Origin: Janthinobacterium sp. B9-8
GTDB taxonomy: Bacteria; Pseudomonadota; Gammaproteobacteria; Burkholderiales; Chitinibacteraceae
Direction of reading: 5' to 3'
Assembly: GCF_000969645.2 (NCBI RefSeq)
Contig: NZ_CP014222.1
Location: 558,001-622,000, forward strand
Length of the DNA: 64,000 bases
Shown here: positions 26,518 through 35,482 of the stretch, in pieces
Layout: each line of letters opens with the position of its first letter
How positions within the stretch are numbered: position 1 is the stretch's first letter
Notes under the pieces: generated by a model
Told to the model about the DNA's origin: nothing
The model's input: the letters and a program-made list of their open reading frames with translations, nothing else
Databases searched by the model: none
Position numbers and translations under genes: made by a program

Positions 26518-26663
26518 GCCACGCCACTATTTTAAAAACGAGAGTGCCATTTTAAGTTTTACTAGGCATTTATCGCTATAAAAAAACGATTACTGATTAA
26601 ATGGTGGCAATCAAAAAAATGGCGATCAAAGGTGAGTAAGTGCGCTGAATATAGAGTTAATCC

Positions 26664-26705
26664 TATCAGCCCCCATCCGGTTTAGTACCGGTCTGATATT
26701 TTTTT
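26664..26705 (+). terminator. probable rho-independent terminator
   Basis: Nested complementary segments TATCAG...CTGATA and CCGG...CCGG are followed by TTTTTTT, about 150 bases before sctD. It could end transcripts from the translocon operon and insulate the sctD operon. Confidence 0.5.
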
Positions 26706-26855
26706 CTTGGTTTGGAAGGCACAATGAGTAATCAGTGTGGCGTGTTGAGACAAGGCGATGTTTTTGTCTTGAGATGGGGCGCTAGCTCAGTCCACCAGTG
26801 CAATAAACGATCGGGTTTAATGTGCATTAATTAACTTAATAAATTAGGGCAATTC

Positions 26856-28082
26856 GTGAGTTTTACTTTCAAAGCCTTGTCTGGTCCGTTGAATGGGGTG
26901 GAATTTTCTCTAAGTCGTGAGGCCTATTGTATTTGTGTAGGGTCTAAGGGAGAGGAGGATGCCCAGTTGGCTGCGAGTTTGGCACTGACTGAGCGCACCT
27001 TGTTTGTTCTGGCTAGTGCACCGCAAATTAATTTCTCGCTGCATTTGGATGAAGATCTCGCTGGGGATGCTTTTAGCGTTACGGTGTATCACCCGGCACA
27101 GCATGAAAAAATTCAGCTTAAATACAATGAAATACAGGCGGTTGGGGGCTTGCGTTTTGCAATTAAGCGTTCTGACGAGCTGTGGTGTGATGAGGTATTG
27201 CAAGGGAATGGGCTGCAGTTGCTGGTTAGTGAAGCTGCCGCTCAGCCAAGCAAGCTTGTTTGTTCGCCTGCAACGGGCAAGACTGCTTGGGCAGCTTTGG
27301 TGCGGCGCCTAGTTGGGGGGTGGGGCTTGGTTGTATTGCTTACTCTCCTTCTTTTGTTGGGTGGCGGTGCGTTGGCTTGGAACGCCCAATCATCAACTCC
27401 CAAGATAGAGAATATACATAAAATTTTACATGGTTCGAGCAATGCCTATACGGTGAGCTTCGGGCGTGATCAGATATACACGGTGTTTGCACAGACTGAG
27501 CGTGACGCATTGTGGGCGCGCCAAGCTTTGATGCGCAGTAGCTTGCACACTGCTTGGAGAGTGACCACGGCTGCGGATGAAAGAAGGCGTTTAAGCCCTT
27601 TGCTGGAGCGCGAAGGTATTCTGTTCTTTACCCTACGCTTTCAAGCACCGTTGCAGCCTACTATATTATTGAGTAGTACTCGTATGAGTAATGACGCCAG
27701 CACCCAAGCACGTGTGCGTAGTCTGCTTATGCAGGTCATGCCCTATGCCGAGCAGGTGAGCATGGAGTGGCATAGCGACACAGTCGTTGCGGAGGCCGCA
27801 CAAGACAGTCTTAAACGGATAGGTTTTGAGTATCGCCTACAGCAGGGTGAAAAAGAGATCGGTTTAATTAGCTCAGTATATGCAGGTGATGTACGTCTGG
27901 CTGAGTTTAAGCGTGTCACTGAAGCGTTTTACGCTACTTGGGGCGATCGCTATGTTCATTTTAATGCTGAATTACGTGATGACTGGCTTAAGGATAAATC
28001 ATTTAAATATGGTGAAGAGGGTTATGTGCGCATGAGTCCCTCGCACTGGTTAATTGGGGAACCAGTAGATCATTCAAGTTAG
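26856..28082 (+). CDS. sctD: type III secretion outer ring of the inner-membrane basal body, SctD (PrgH-like)
   Basis: The 408-residue protein has a cytoplasmic FHA-like N-terminal domain (FKALSGPLNGVEFSLSREAY), one transmembrane helix at about residues 152-175 (GLVVLLTLLLLLGGGALAW) and a periplasmic part with ring-building domains. The C-terminus YVRMSPSHWLIGEP is close to the PrgH end. It forms the inner-membrane ring with SctJ. ATTAGGGCAATTCGTG at the start suggests the annotated GTG/ATG region is correct, but the exact start is uncertain. It is the first gene of the needle/basal-body operon. Confidence 0.9.
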   Translation: MSFTFKALSGPLNGVEFSLSREAYCICVGSKGEEDAQLAASLALTERTLFVLASAPQINFSLHLDEDLAGDAFSVTVYHPAQHEKIQLKYNEIQAVGGLRFAIKRSDELWCDEVLQGNGLQLLVSEAAAQPSKLVCSPATGKTAWAALVRRLVGGWGLVVLLTLLLLLGGGALAWNAQSSTPKIENIHKILHGSSNAYTVSFGRDQIYTVFAQTERDALWARQALMRSSLHTAWRVTTAADERRRLSPLLEREGILFFTLRFQAPLQPTILLSSTRMSNDASTQARVRSLLMQVMPYAEQVSMEWHSDTVVAEAAQDSLKRIGFEYRLQQGEKEIGLISSVYAGDVRLAEFKRVTEAFYATWGDRYVHFNAELRDDWLKDKSFKYGEEGYVRMSPSHWLIGEPVDHSS

Positions 28083-28164
28083 AAACATTGTTTTCTAATC
28101 ACGAGGATAATCACCGTCGTTTGTGATTAATATTATTAGTTTAAATTTGGCCCTATATTAGGTG

Positions 28165-28550
28165 GGGCTTTCTCTGTGAGTGTCCGTTGTTTGGTGCACC
28201 TGATTAACTTAATTGGAGTCATAGAAATAGTAATTTCTAATTTTGGTCACCGTGGAGCAATTTTAAATAGATATGCTACAGCAGAGGTCACTACTAAAAA
28301 TATTAATACGACAGAAAACCTAAGTAGTGAATTGGCTAATTGTTTTTTAGAAAATGTAGTCACCTTTGAAGCAGAAGATTTGAAAGAGCAGAGAGAGAAG
28401 GTAATTCAAGATACATATAAAAAATCGTATAAGAAACGCTTTGCAAGTTTAAGGCTCGGTAATTCTATGGATTTTGAGTTTTTTACTGCAGTGAAAACCC
28501 CAGAAGAGGTTGCTGCTAATAATGCGGTTCCCGGCGAAAATACAGTGTAA
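28165..28550 (+). pseudogene. decayed tandem copy of the 5' half of the long needle-type gene
   Basis: From about 28165 this stretch parallels 28578-28930 base by base, including the leader (GGTGCACCTGATTAACTTAA, then TTGGAGT) and the first 98 or so codons. VISNFGHRGAILN corresponds to AIPNFGHSGLISN, and EAEDLKEQREKVIQDTYKKS to EAESLKELKEKVFQDTYKKT. The start codon ATG of the intact copy is ATA here. The C-terminal needle domain is absent and the tail is scrambled. A GTG at 28176 opens a 124-codon frame, but it lies in the duplicated leader. I call it a pseudogene. Confidence 0.7.
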
Positions 28551-28627
28551 CTCACCGATGAGAACGGGCTTTTTTTCTGAGCGCCCTTGGTTTGGCGCAC
28601 CTTATTAATTTTATTGGAGTAATAAAC

Positions 28628-29230
28628 ATGGCAATTCCAAATTTTGGTCACAGCGGTTTGATTTCAAATAGTCAAGCAATGGCAGATGTTGCAACTGAGA
28701 ATCTTAATGCGGCTAAAAATCCAAGTAGAGCATTGGCTGATTATTTTTCAGAAAATGCAGTGACACTTGAAGCAGAATCTTTGAAAGAGCTGAAAGAAAA
28801 GGTATTTCAAGATACATATAAAAAAACTTATGATGAAAAAATAGGGGCTGGTCAATCAGAGGCTGAAGCAAAAAAAGCCGGTGAGGTCGCGGCTAAAGAT
28901 GCAGTTTCTGGTGACAAAATCAATAATAAACACGCTGGTTATAACGAGGTGTTATTGGCAGTAAAAAGCACACATGTACAGTCCTTTCAAGGTGCCGAGT
29001 GGAGTGGTTTTGTTGATACGCTGTCTGCTGGTTTTAATGAGGGTGTGCAGAGTTTGAATAAAGCATTATCTGCAGCGACATCTGGGCTGCAGAACGACCC
29101 TACCGACCCATCCAAACTTGCCAAAGTACAATCTGCGCTGAGTGAATATACCATTTACCGTAATTCGCAATCGAATATGAGTAAGGCCTTTAAAGATATT
29201 GCATCCTCTGCTGCGCAAAACTTACGCTAG
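28628..29230 (+). CDS. needle-type protein with a long N-terminal extension (SctF paralogue)
   Basis: The 200-residue product from the ATG at 28628 (TTGGAGTAATAAAC upstream) ends in a full PrgI/MxiH-type needle domain at residues 125-200: EWSGFVDTLSAGFNEGVQSL, DPTDPSKLAKVQSALSEYTI, YRNSQSNMSKAFKDIASSA. Normal needle subunits are about 80 residues. The extra 110-120 residues are charged and helical (SLKELKEKVFQDTYKKTYDE, SEAEAKKAGEVAAKDAV). It shares the start MA-PNFGHSGL-SN with the short copy at 29302. In PrgI-type needles the N-terminus faces the outside, so the extension could decorate the needle or its tip. That is inference. Confidence 0.8.
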   Translation: MAIPNFGHSGLISNSQAMADVATENLNAAKNPSRALADYFSENAVTLEAESLKELKEKVFQDTYKKTYDEKIGAGQSEAEAKKAGEVAAKDAVSGDKINNKHAGYNEVLLAVKSTHVQSFQGAEWSGFVDTLSAGFNEGVQSLNKALSAATSGLQNDPTDPSKLAKVQSALSEYTIYRNSQSNMSKAFKDIASSAAQNLR

Positions 29231-29301
29231 TGTTCGGTTGTGGTGTATGCCTACTACTTACCTAGCATGGTATCTCTCAATTTTTGAATTAAGGAAAAAT
29301 C

Positions 29302-29610
29302 ATGGCAATGCCTAATTTTGGCCATTCAGGCCTGGTCTCCAATGTTGAAGCTGGCGTTAATGCTGGCAACGGTGCGAAATGGGCTGGGTTTGTTGATCAG
29401 CTATCAGGTGAGTTTAATACCGGTGTAAAGGATTTAAACGCAGCTCTTAGCTCGGCGCTCAAGGAGCTTACCGCTAATCCGACCGACCCATCTTTGCTGG
29501 CGAAGGTGCAATCGTCTTTGAGTGAATACACAATTTATCGTAATGCACAATCCAATGCTTCTAAGGCTTTTAAGGATATCGCTGCGGGTACTGTGCAAAA
29601 CTTCCGTTGA
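29302..29610 (+). CDS. sctF: type III secretion needle subunit SctF (PrgI/MxiH-like)
   Basis: The 102-residue product has the needle domain in residues 26-102: KWAGFVDQLSGEFNTGVKDL, NPTDPSLLAKVQSSLSEYTI, YRNAQSNASKAFKDIAAGTV, QNFR. The C-terminal QNFR is identical to that of PrgI. It carries about 20 more N-terminal residues than usual (MAMPNFGHSGLVSNVEAGVN), shared in part with the long paralogue. AAGGAAAAATC gives a strong ribosome site. This is the most likely main needle subunit. Confidence 0.93.
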   Translation: MAMPNFGHSGLVSNVEAGVNAGNGAKWAGFVDQLSGEFNTGVKDLNAALSSALKELTANPTDPSLLAKVQSSLSEYTIYRNAQSNASKAFKDIAAGTVQNFR

Positions 29611-29761
29611 TACAATGTTTTTAAGGCATGACGGATGTTGTTGGACGATAAGAAAATTTACGCACTCCCCGTTTTTTTGCCGAGGAATGTGAGTTATATG
29701 GCCTGTGGAGGGTAGAGCGATGACCAGATTGGCCCCTTCCCTTTTATAAGTAAAAAATACA

Positions 29762-30058
29762 ATGAATATAGTACCTATTTCGCCTGTATCGATGTCGCTT
29801 GATAGCAGTATGTCTATTGCTGAGCCTAGTATGGGCTTGGCTGAGCGTGCTAGCCAAGCCTTTGCCCGTATGAGTGTGGATGCTGATGTACGTCGTGGCG
29901 CGGTGACTGATGGCATCAATAGTGCTGCTGTGACTAATCCTGCGCAACTCTATGAAATGCAAATGGCGATTGCTAATTACACCCTCGATATTTCACTCGC
30001 CAGTACGCTGGCTCGTAAGGCGGTGAGTACTGTTGAAACGCTGGTAAAGGCACAGTAA
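29762..30058 (+). CDS. sctI: type III secretion inner rod protein SctI (PrgJ-like)
   Basis: The 98-residue product lies between the needle and PrgK-like genes, as in SPI-1. The C-terminal helix ([40 protein letters not shown]) is the conserved rod motif. It connects the export gate to the needle. Its stop overlaps the sctJ start (TAATG). The upstream gap of 150 bases holds no further gene. Confidence 0.92.
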   Translation: MNIVPISPVSMSLDSSMSIAEPSMGLAERASQAFARMSVDADVRRGAVTDGINSAAVTNPAQLYEMQMAIANYTLDISLASTLARKAVSTVETLVKAQ

Positions 30059-30792
30059 TGTTTAATTGTTTACGTGCCTGCTTGTTGGCGTGTTGTGTGC
30101 TGTTGGCGGGCTGTGAGCAAGAGCTATTAAAATCGCTAGATCAGCGCCAGGCCAATGAGGTGTTGGCTGTCTTGCAGCAGGCCAATATAGCAGCAAATAA
30201 AAAAGATGCGGGCAAGCTTGGATATGCCATTTTGGTAGATGAAAAAGATTTTAGTGCTGCAGTTGATCTGCTTAAAACGCGAGATTTGCCATCAAAGGCA
30301 CGTATTGAAATCAGTCAGTTATTCCCCGCCGAATCACTCGTTTCTTCCCCTCGGGCTGAAAAAGCGCGGCTGTATTCAGCCATTGAGCAGCGTCTAGAGC
30401 AATCTTTGCTTACGATGCCCGAGATTGTTTCTGCACGCCTGCATTTGAGTTATGACGTGGAAGGGGCGGATACACGTAAGCAAGCTGGCGGAGTGCATTT
30501 ATCCGCCTTGGTGATTTACCAAAATGATGTGAATGAATCCTTATTGATAAATGAAATTAAGCGATTTCTGAAAAATAGTTTTCAAACTGTAAATTACGAT
30601 GATATTTCTGTGGTGCTTGCTAAAAAGCCGATTGCTCAGCATTCCTCCCCTTTGGTGAAAACAGCGCTTTCACCTTGGTTGTTGGTGGGGCTTTGTGTGC
30701 TTTTTCTCGGGCTAATTAGTGCAGTTCTAACGCTGTGCTGGATTAAATTCGGACGGCGCTTATATCAGTCGAAGCGGGAAGCGCAGCGATGA
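30058..30792 (+). CDS. sctJ: type III secretion inner-membrane ring lipoprotein SctJ (PrgK-like)
   Basis: The 244-residue lipoprotein has the lipobox LLAG-Cys19 and the YscJ/PrgK periplasmic modules: [20 protein letters not shown], then [20 protein letters not shown] with [13 protein letters not shown]-terminal transmembrane helix spans about residues 205-228 with a basic tail. It forms the inner-membrane ring with SctD. It overlaps sctK by ATGA. Confidence 0.95.
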   Translation: MFNCLRACLLACCVLLAGCEQELLKSLDQRQANEVLAVLQQANIAANKKDAGKLGYAILVDEKDFSAAVDLLKTRDLPSKARIEISQLFPAESLVSSPRAEKARLYSAIEQRLEQSLLTMPEIVSARLHLSYDVEGADTRKQAGGVHLSALVIYQNDVNESLLINEIKRFLKNSFQTVNYDDISVVLAKKPIAQHSSPLVKTALSPWLLVGLCVLFLGLISAVLTLCWIKFGRRLYQSKREAQR

Positions 30793-31334
30793 AGCAGTTA
30801 TTAAGTGTGCTTTATGCGCCTGCTGATTATATTCATCCTCAGCGTTTTAAATCTCTAGGTAGCCCACAAGGGACAGCTCAGCAGCAGTTGTTAAATTCGC
30901 ATTTACTAGCCCATTTTGGGTTGTGTAGTGATTTGCCCACTGCTGCTACCAGTGTACTGATGCGTACATTGGTCAGCAACTGGAGGCATTTAAGAACGGC
31001 GGCTACTTTGCTTGGTTGTAAGCTTGGGCGGGCTGATTTCGTGCGCAGTGGACAATTGGCCTCACTCAGCTTGATGCAGCAGCGTTACTTGGGATTGCCA
31101 ATCATTGCTCCTCAAATCGCGCTCCCTGATCAAGGCTGCGTGCAAACCCGTGCGCAAGCACTTGGGGCAAGTTATTTGCTGTTGTTTGTACCGCAATTAC
31201 CTAATGCGCTTGCGCAGAGGCTGCCGCTGCTGTTTGCACCGGAGCAGCTCAATATTGCTATGCCGTCCGGCCTTGAGCCTAACTACACTTTACTGAATTT
31301 TGCCATCGATTATGCCAAGACAAATTACTCTTAA
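30789..31334 (+). CDS. sctK: type III secretion sorting-platform protein SctK (OrgA-like)
   Basis: The 181-residue protein lies in the OrgA position between sctJ and sctL. The start ([13 protein letters not shown]) and the middle ([20 protein letters not shown]) fit the OrgA/MxiK family, which links the SctQ pods to the basal body. It is cytoplasmic with no signal peptide. It overlaps both neighbours. The family is poorly conserved, so position is an important part of the evidence. Confidence 0.82.
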   Translation: MKQLLSVLYAPADYIHPQRFKSLGSPQGTAQQQLLNSHLLAHFGLCSDLPTAATSVLMRTLVSNWRHLRTAATLLGCKLGRADFVRSGQLASLSLMQQRYLGLPIIAPQIALPDQGCVQTRAQALGASYLLLFVPQLPNALAQRLPLLFAPEQLNIAMPSGLEPNYTLLNFAIDYAKTNYS

Positions 31335-32019
31335 TCCACATAGTCACATTCAGCAGGATGTGCTTATACGGCGGCGCCAGTTGGTCGATAGTGAACGCAG
31401 CCATGCTACCGTAAGCGAGGCTCAGGCACGTGCTAAAAGCATATTGCGTGAGGCTAGTGAACAAGCTCAGGCAATTTATCAGACGGCCTATACCGATGGA
31501 TTTAGTACGGGCTTGGTACAGAGTCTAGATGAGGTTTATGCGTACTTGCAGGGGAGTGATCAGTTACAAGCACACATTGAAAGCAGCATTAAAGATGATA
31601 TGCGTAAGGCTTTGAGTAATGCTTTGGATGTGCCTTCTTTGCTTTTGCAACTTTTGGAAGACTGGCTAAGCAAAGCGCCCAAGGTAACTTCGCTCCGTAT
31701 TGTTTTACCCCAGCGTGGCAAAGGCCAAGCTCTTCAAATGGCGCGGCGGGTAAGGGAAGTACTGGGGTTTGAGCCTTGTATGCAAATCGATACGGGTGAG
31801 CGTTTTATGCTTGAATATGGTGAACATGTACAGGAGTTTTCACCCGCGCATGTGTTGAATGAGATGGATAATAAACTCAAGCAAACCCTAGAAAGTTTGA
31901 GCCTAACAGAGCGTTGTGAAGCGCTTAGGGTGAAATCGACGCAAGCCTGGCTGTATCAGCTAGAGGAGCACAAAGGTGCTTCTCAATTAGCGGAAGGAGA
32001 AGCCTATGTCGGGCTTTAA
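31312..32019 (+). CDS. sctL: type III secretion ATPase stator SctL (OrgB-like)
   Basis: The 235-residue protein from the ATG at 31312 begins [20 protein letters not shown]. It has a long charged helix near residues 35-75 (EAQARAKSILREASEQAQAI) and then a FliH/YscL-like C-terminal domain. It anchors the ATPase SctN to SctQ. A TTG at 31300 could add four residues. It overlaps sctK by 23 bases, and its end overlaps the next start by 14 bases. Confidence 0.87.
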   Translation: MPRQITLNPHSHIQQDVLIRRRQLVDSERSHATVSEAQARAKSILREASEQAQAIYQTAYTDGFSTGLVQSLDEVYAYLQGSDQLQAHIESSIKDDMRKALSNALDVPSLLLQLLEDWLSKAPKVTSLRIVLPQRGKGQALQMARRVREVLGFEPCMQIDTGERFMLEYGEHVQEFSPAHVLNEMDNKLKQTLESLSLTERCEALRVKSTQAWLYQLEEHKGASQLAEGEAYVGL

Positions 32020-32554
32020 AATTATGCCTATAAGCTTGCAGTCTTCGTCTATGCAAGTTATGCCAAGCGGTATTCAAGACCTTGCTGGTCGTGCAGCTGC
32101 TTGTTTGGCAAATGTGGCGCAACCCCTTTCCGGTATTCACATTGGCTCAGCAGGCAAAGCGGGCGATGTGCGTAGCACAATCACGGCAGAGGGCCCCAAG
32201 CAGATTTTACATGAGAAGCTTTATGCAGAATTAGAAAGCAAATTTGCTGCGGCAACGAAGCACGGGCGGCAGCTTACCTTTAGCGAGATGATCAGCTACG
32301 CAAAGTCGATGCAGGGGGGGGATGGACAACTTGCCTTCCCTCGCACTGCTGATTTACAAGCGGCTTTTTCATTTTGTAAGGGCCGTGCTAAGGCAGGTGA
32401 TGGGCAGAAAGTGCCTATGACCCAGCTGGAAAGTTTATTTCTGGGGGCATGCACCCAATTAACAGCTACAGCTTACTTTTTTGGCCGTTTCTCTGACATG
32501 ACTTTTTTTCCGGATGAAGACAATGGTGGCACTAAGCTGGAATCTGATTGGTAA
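32006..32554 (+). CDS. OrgC-position protein of the needle operon, function unknown
   Basis: The 182-residue protein lies between sctL and the IagB-like gene, where SPI-1 has orgC. I do not recognise direct similarity. The N-terminus is Ser/Met-rich and flexible (MPISLQSSSMQVMPSGIQDL), as in secreted type III substrates. The middle is helical (HEKLYAELESKFAAATKHGR). OrgC is a secreted protein that helps needle assembly; a similar role is a guess from position. Overlap with both neighbouring genes supports co-translation. Confidence 0.6.
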   Translation: MSGFKIMPISLQSSSMQVMPSGIQDLAGRAAACLANVAQPLSGIHIGSAGKAGDVRSTITAEGPKQILHEKLYAELESKFAAATKHGRQLTFSEMISYAKSMQGGDGQLAFPRTADLQAAFSFCKGRAKAGDGQKVPMTQLESLFLGACTQLTATAYFFGRFSDMTFFPDEDNGGTKLESDW

Positions 32555-32577
32555 GTGCTTTTTCAGGAGTATTTATA

Positions 32578-33171
32578 TTGTTTTGTATCAGTAAAGTTAT
32601 GTTTTTTGTATTGATGTTTTGGGGTAGTTCGTTAGTACATGCGGGGATTTATGCCTATGTGGATGAGAATGGGCAATTAAGCCTTAGCGCTGAGGGGGCG
32701 GATTCACGATTTAAACGCTTCAATCCCCACAAAACGTACCGCTCAATTGTTGTTGAATCAAAGCGCTCTGTTAGAGTCATTAAGCTTTCTGAACAGAAAC
32801 GTCAGTTATTTCCCATCATTGATGCAATTGCACAAGAAGAGGGGGTGGATCCGCGTTTATTACATGCGGTTATTCGGGTTGAATCGCAATATGATCCAGA
32901 GGCTCGCTCGCCTAAAGGGGCGCTCGGTTTAATGCAATTAATTCCTGCCACTGCCAGTCGTTTTGGAGCGAGTGATGCATTGGACCCGAGGGCGAATGTG
33001 CGCGCAGGAGCACGCTACCTTAAGTGGTTAAATGGTGCATTTTTAGCTGATTTATCATTAGTCTTAGCCGCTTATAATGCAGGTGAAGGGGCGGTGCGCA
33101 AATATGGTAACGCGATTCCTCCTTACCCAGAAACCCAAGCTTATGTACGTAAGGTTTTATCATTTTTGTAA
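32578..33171 (+). CDS. iagB: IagB-like lytic transglycosylase of the secretion system
   Basis: The SLT domain has the catalytic Glu102 in VIRVESQYDPEA, then SPKGALGLMQLIPATASRFG and YNAGEGAVRKYG. A signal peptide precedes it (cleavage near VHA-GIY), with a short YAYVDENGQLSLS segment resembling DUF4124. I favour a TTG start at 32578, because AGGAG lies 8 bases upstream. An ATG at 32599 is the alternative, and the longer frame from 32548 overlaps the previous gene without a good ribosome site. The enzyme opens peptidoglycan for the needle complex. It is the last gene of the operon. Confidence 0.9.
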   Translation: MFCISKVMFFVLMFWGSSLVHAGIYAYVDENGQLSLSAEGADSRFKRFNPHKTYRSIVVESKRSVRVIKLSEQKRQLFPIIDAIAQEEGVDPRLLHAVIRVESQYDPEARSPKGALGLMQLIPATASRFGASDALDPRANVRAGARYLKWLNGAFLADLSLVLAAYNAGEGAVRKYGNAIPPYPETQAYVRKVLSFL

Positions 33172-33973
33172 TATCCGCAAATGGCCGGGTAATTTTTTGT
33201 AGACGCCATAGTGCATCACCAAATTAGGTTAATTAGTTTATATTTAAAACCTCAGCATGTTTTAAAAATAAATAAAATTTATAAATAAGAAGGTTATTGT
33301 TTTATTTAATTAATTAATCATTCAATGAAATAGAGGGTATAATAAATTGTCAAGCTCTAATAAAAATACATAGTTAGTTAAGCCTACTTTGGTAGCCCCC
33401 TAAAAGACTGCGAAAAAATTCTACTTAAAAATGAGCTGGTTTTTTTGTATTACTCTACAGTATCTAGATTTGCTCTTCGTACAAGTCAGGTCTAATTGAG
33501 TTTAATTTAGTATTTATCCAATATATTCTTCTCGTTTTATTCGATAAGCTTGATTTTTAAATTGTTTATTAATTTAAGAACGATTGTTGATAGAGCAGGG
33601 CTGTATGGCAAGAAAAAGTTTGTATGACCTTATTTTATTTATTTTATCTAGGGTAGTAATCTGAGCCAGATTAATTCACAAGCTCGGAGGGAGCCATACA
33701 TCTACGCAGAAATACAGATGTGGATTCGTTCTGCCTGTATCTTAACTAAGCTATGAAATATTACGGTAGTGATTGTGGGGAATAGGAAATTGTACTTTGA
33801 GATGAACGAGCTATGGCTAGACTGGAAACTTAAAAATTTCTCTGACGCTAGACGGGAGTTGGGTGTTGTTGAGCGTGTTAAAGCTGGCTTTACCAATTAC
33901 TGATCCTGATTCTGGAATTGATAAAAAATATACGACACTTGATGTGTACTCGATTTTTACAAGGAGCGTAGAT
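33172..33973. other. gene-free AT-rich gap with an IS3-type end fragment
   Basis: No gene is evident. 33395-33455 resembles the IS3-type left end. The remainder is AT-rich and should hold the promoter of the response-regulator gene; AAGGAG at 33961 is its ribosome site. Confidence 0.45.
33395..33455 (-). mobile_element. IS3-type left-end remnant
   Basis: ACTGCGAAAAAATTCTACTT and TTAAAAATGAGCTGGTTTTT follow the pattern of the better preserved end at 14815-14870 (ACTGCGAGAAAATCCCACTT, AAAAATGAGCTGGTTTTGTG). It is much decayed, and only about 55 bases can be matched. Confidence 0.6.
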
Positions 33974-34645
33974 ATGGCTGCGTTTGGGATTGATATTATC
34001 ATTGCAGATGATCATCCTGCCGTTTTATTGGGCGTAGTCGCGAGCTTAGGCGATGCTCCCAGCATTCGGGTTCAAGGGTGTGCAAGTAATTCAACGCAGA
34101 TCGCTCAGTTGCTTGAATTACATGACTGTAGCGTTTTGGTGAGCGATTACTCAATGCCGGGTGGTGCTTATGGCGATGGGAGCAGTATGTTGAGCGTTTT
34201 GAAGCGCCGCTATCCTAAATTGGGCATCGTGGTGATGACTTCAGTGAACAGTAGTTTGGTATTGCGTAGTTTGCTTTCTCAGGGAGTGCGCTGCATTGTG
34301 AGTAAGTCTGATGATTTATCTCATTTGGCTCCGGCTATTCATGCTGCATATAGTGGCGGTAGCCATTTCTCGACAACAGTCGCCCGAGTTTTGAGCGAAA
34401 TTAATGCTGAGACAGCGAGTTTTGACAGAGTGCCTGTGCTGACGGATAGAGAGGTTGAAGTTGTACGACTATTCGTAGGCGGGATGTCGGTGAATGAAAT
34501 TGCCGCACACTTACATCGGAGCAAGCAAACGATTAGTTCACAAAAAAATAGTGCTATGCGCAAATTGAATACCGAGCGTGATGGTGATTTATTCAAATAT
34601 GCGGTGGAAGTAGGTCTTGTTACTACTGGCGGATTAGATCAATAA
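33974..34645 (+). CDS. RcsB-like response regulator (receiver plus LuxR-type helix-turn-helix)
   Basis: The 223-residue product from the ATG at 33974 has AAGGAG 7 bases before it. The receiver domain has IIIADDHPAVLLG (acidic pair Asp12/Asp13) and the phosphoacceptor Asp58 in VSDYSMPGGAYGDG, very like RcsB. The C-terminal LuxR-type domain reads VLTDREVEVVRLFVGGMSVN, EIAAHLHRSKQTISSQKNSA and MRKLN, also RcsB-like. It is probably phosphorylated through the hybrid kinase encoded at 37660. An RcsB-class partner of a phosphorelay controls the Ysa system of Yersinia (YsrR/YsrS), which is a fair model. The longer frame from 33863 adds 37 unlikely residues. Confidence 0.9.
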   Translation: MAAFGIDIIIADDHPAVLLGVVASLGDAPSIRVQGCASNSTQIAQLLELHDCSVLVSDYSMPGGAYGDGSSMLSVLKRRYPKLGIVVMTSVNSSLVLRSLLSQGVRCIVSKSDDLSHLAPAIHAAYSGGSHFSTTVARVLSEINAETASFDRVPVLTDREVEVVRLFVGGMSVNEIAAHLHRSKQTISSQKNSAMRKLNTERDGDLFKYAVEVGLVTTGGLDQ

Positions 34646-34759
34646 ATATTCGTTTTGTTTGCTTGAAATTATGTGACGTGATTTATTTGTATGTCGTTAT
34701 TATTTGAGGGCGAAATAGCTGATTAAATATTTTGTTTTAGATACTCCTTAGGAAGTGAC

Positions 34760-35482
34760 ATGGATTTAGATTTGCAATGGAAGCCATTCCCGCTCATTAC
34801 CATCATACCCCATGCTACTCAAATGATTTTGTGGAGGCGTTTAAAGTCATCATCTTCGTTGCCATTGAATACACGGTTGTTGAAGCTAGGAGATGCACCA
34901 TCCAGTACCGTTCTTTTGCAAGTGTATCCTGATGATGGAATAAGCAAGCTAAATATTCAGGAGGGAGAGTACGCTTTATTACCGATGCACGTACTGGCCA
35001 AATGCTTGGTTTTTTTGGATTTAGGGTTTAGTGCTCAAATGGTGAGTGCTCCATCAGCGGGGTTATGCATAAGTTTGCCCGCTGATTGTTTGTCTTCGCG
35101 TAAAGCACTAGATCAATGGTTTATTGCCGGTGTACTACACGCAGTGCCTGAGCAGTTACAGTTGGCTGCTTTGCTAAGAAAATCTGAAGCTTATCAGTTG
35201 GTGCGATTTTTATTTAAAAACTATGGTCAGCACAAAATGGTTGAGTTGCAGCAATCTTATGGCTTATCAAGCAGTTACTTTAGAAAATTGAGTAAGCAAG
35301 CTTTGGGGGGGAAAGTAAAGACTGAACTAATGAGTTGGCGTGCGATGGATTCTATGCTTTCTTCCTTGGGAGGCAAAAATGCGTACACGCAGATTGCAGT
35401 GGATAATGGTTACGACTCGGCCTCGCACTTTTCTCAAGATATCAAAAAAATATTTGGCGTAGCACCAAGTAAATTAATCTAA
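34760..35482 (+). CDS. invF: InvF/MxiE-type AraC family transcriptional activator
   Basis: The 240-residue protein has two C-terminal helix-turn-helix units: residues 159-180 (KMVELQQSYGLSSSYFRKLS) and 207-228 (AYTQIAVDNGYDSASHFSQD), ending IFGVAPSKL. The segment SKQALGGKVKTELMSWR is strikingly like InvF (ALGGKAKSEL). InvF-type activators turn on chaperone, translocator and effector operons, with the SicA chaperone as co-activator. In SPI-1 invF precedes invG; here it lies beside the response regulator, 6 kb from sctC. ACTCCTTAGGAAGTGAC before the ATG supplies the ribosome site. Confidence 0.9.
   Translation: MDLDLQWKPFPLITIIPHATQMILWRRLKSSSSLPLNTRLLKLGDAPSSTVLLQVYPDDGISKLNIQEGEYALLPMHVLAKCLVFLDLGFSAQMVSAPSAGLCISLPADCLSSRKALDQWFIAGVLHAVPEQLQLAALLRKSEAYQLVRFLFKNYGQHKMVELQQSYGLSSSYFRKLSKQALGGKVKTELMSWRAMDSMLSSLGGKNAYTQIAVDNGYDSASHFSQDIKKIFGVAPSKLI

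Noticed and set aside
28176..28550. Independent gene starting at GTG 28176
   Set aside because: The GTG falls in the duplicated leader, the true start codon position has mutated to ATA, and the needle domain is missing; a decayed copy explains it better.
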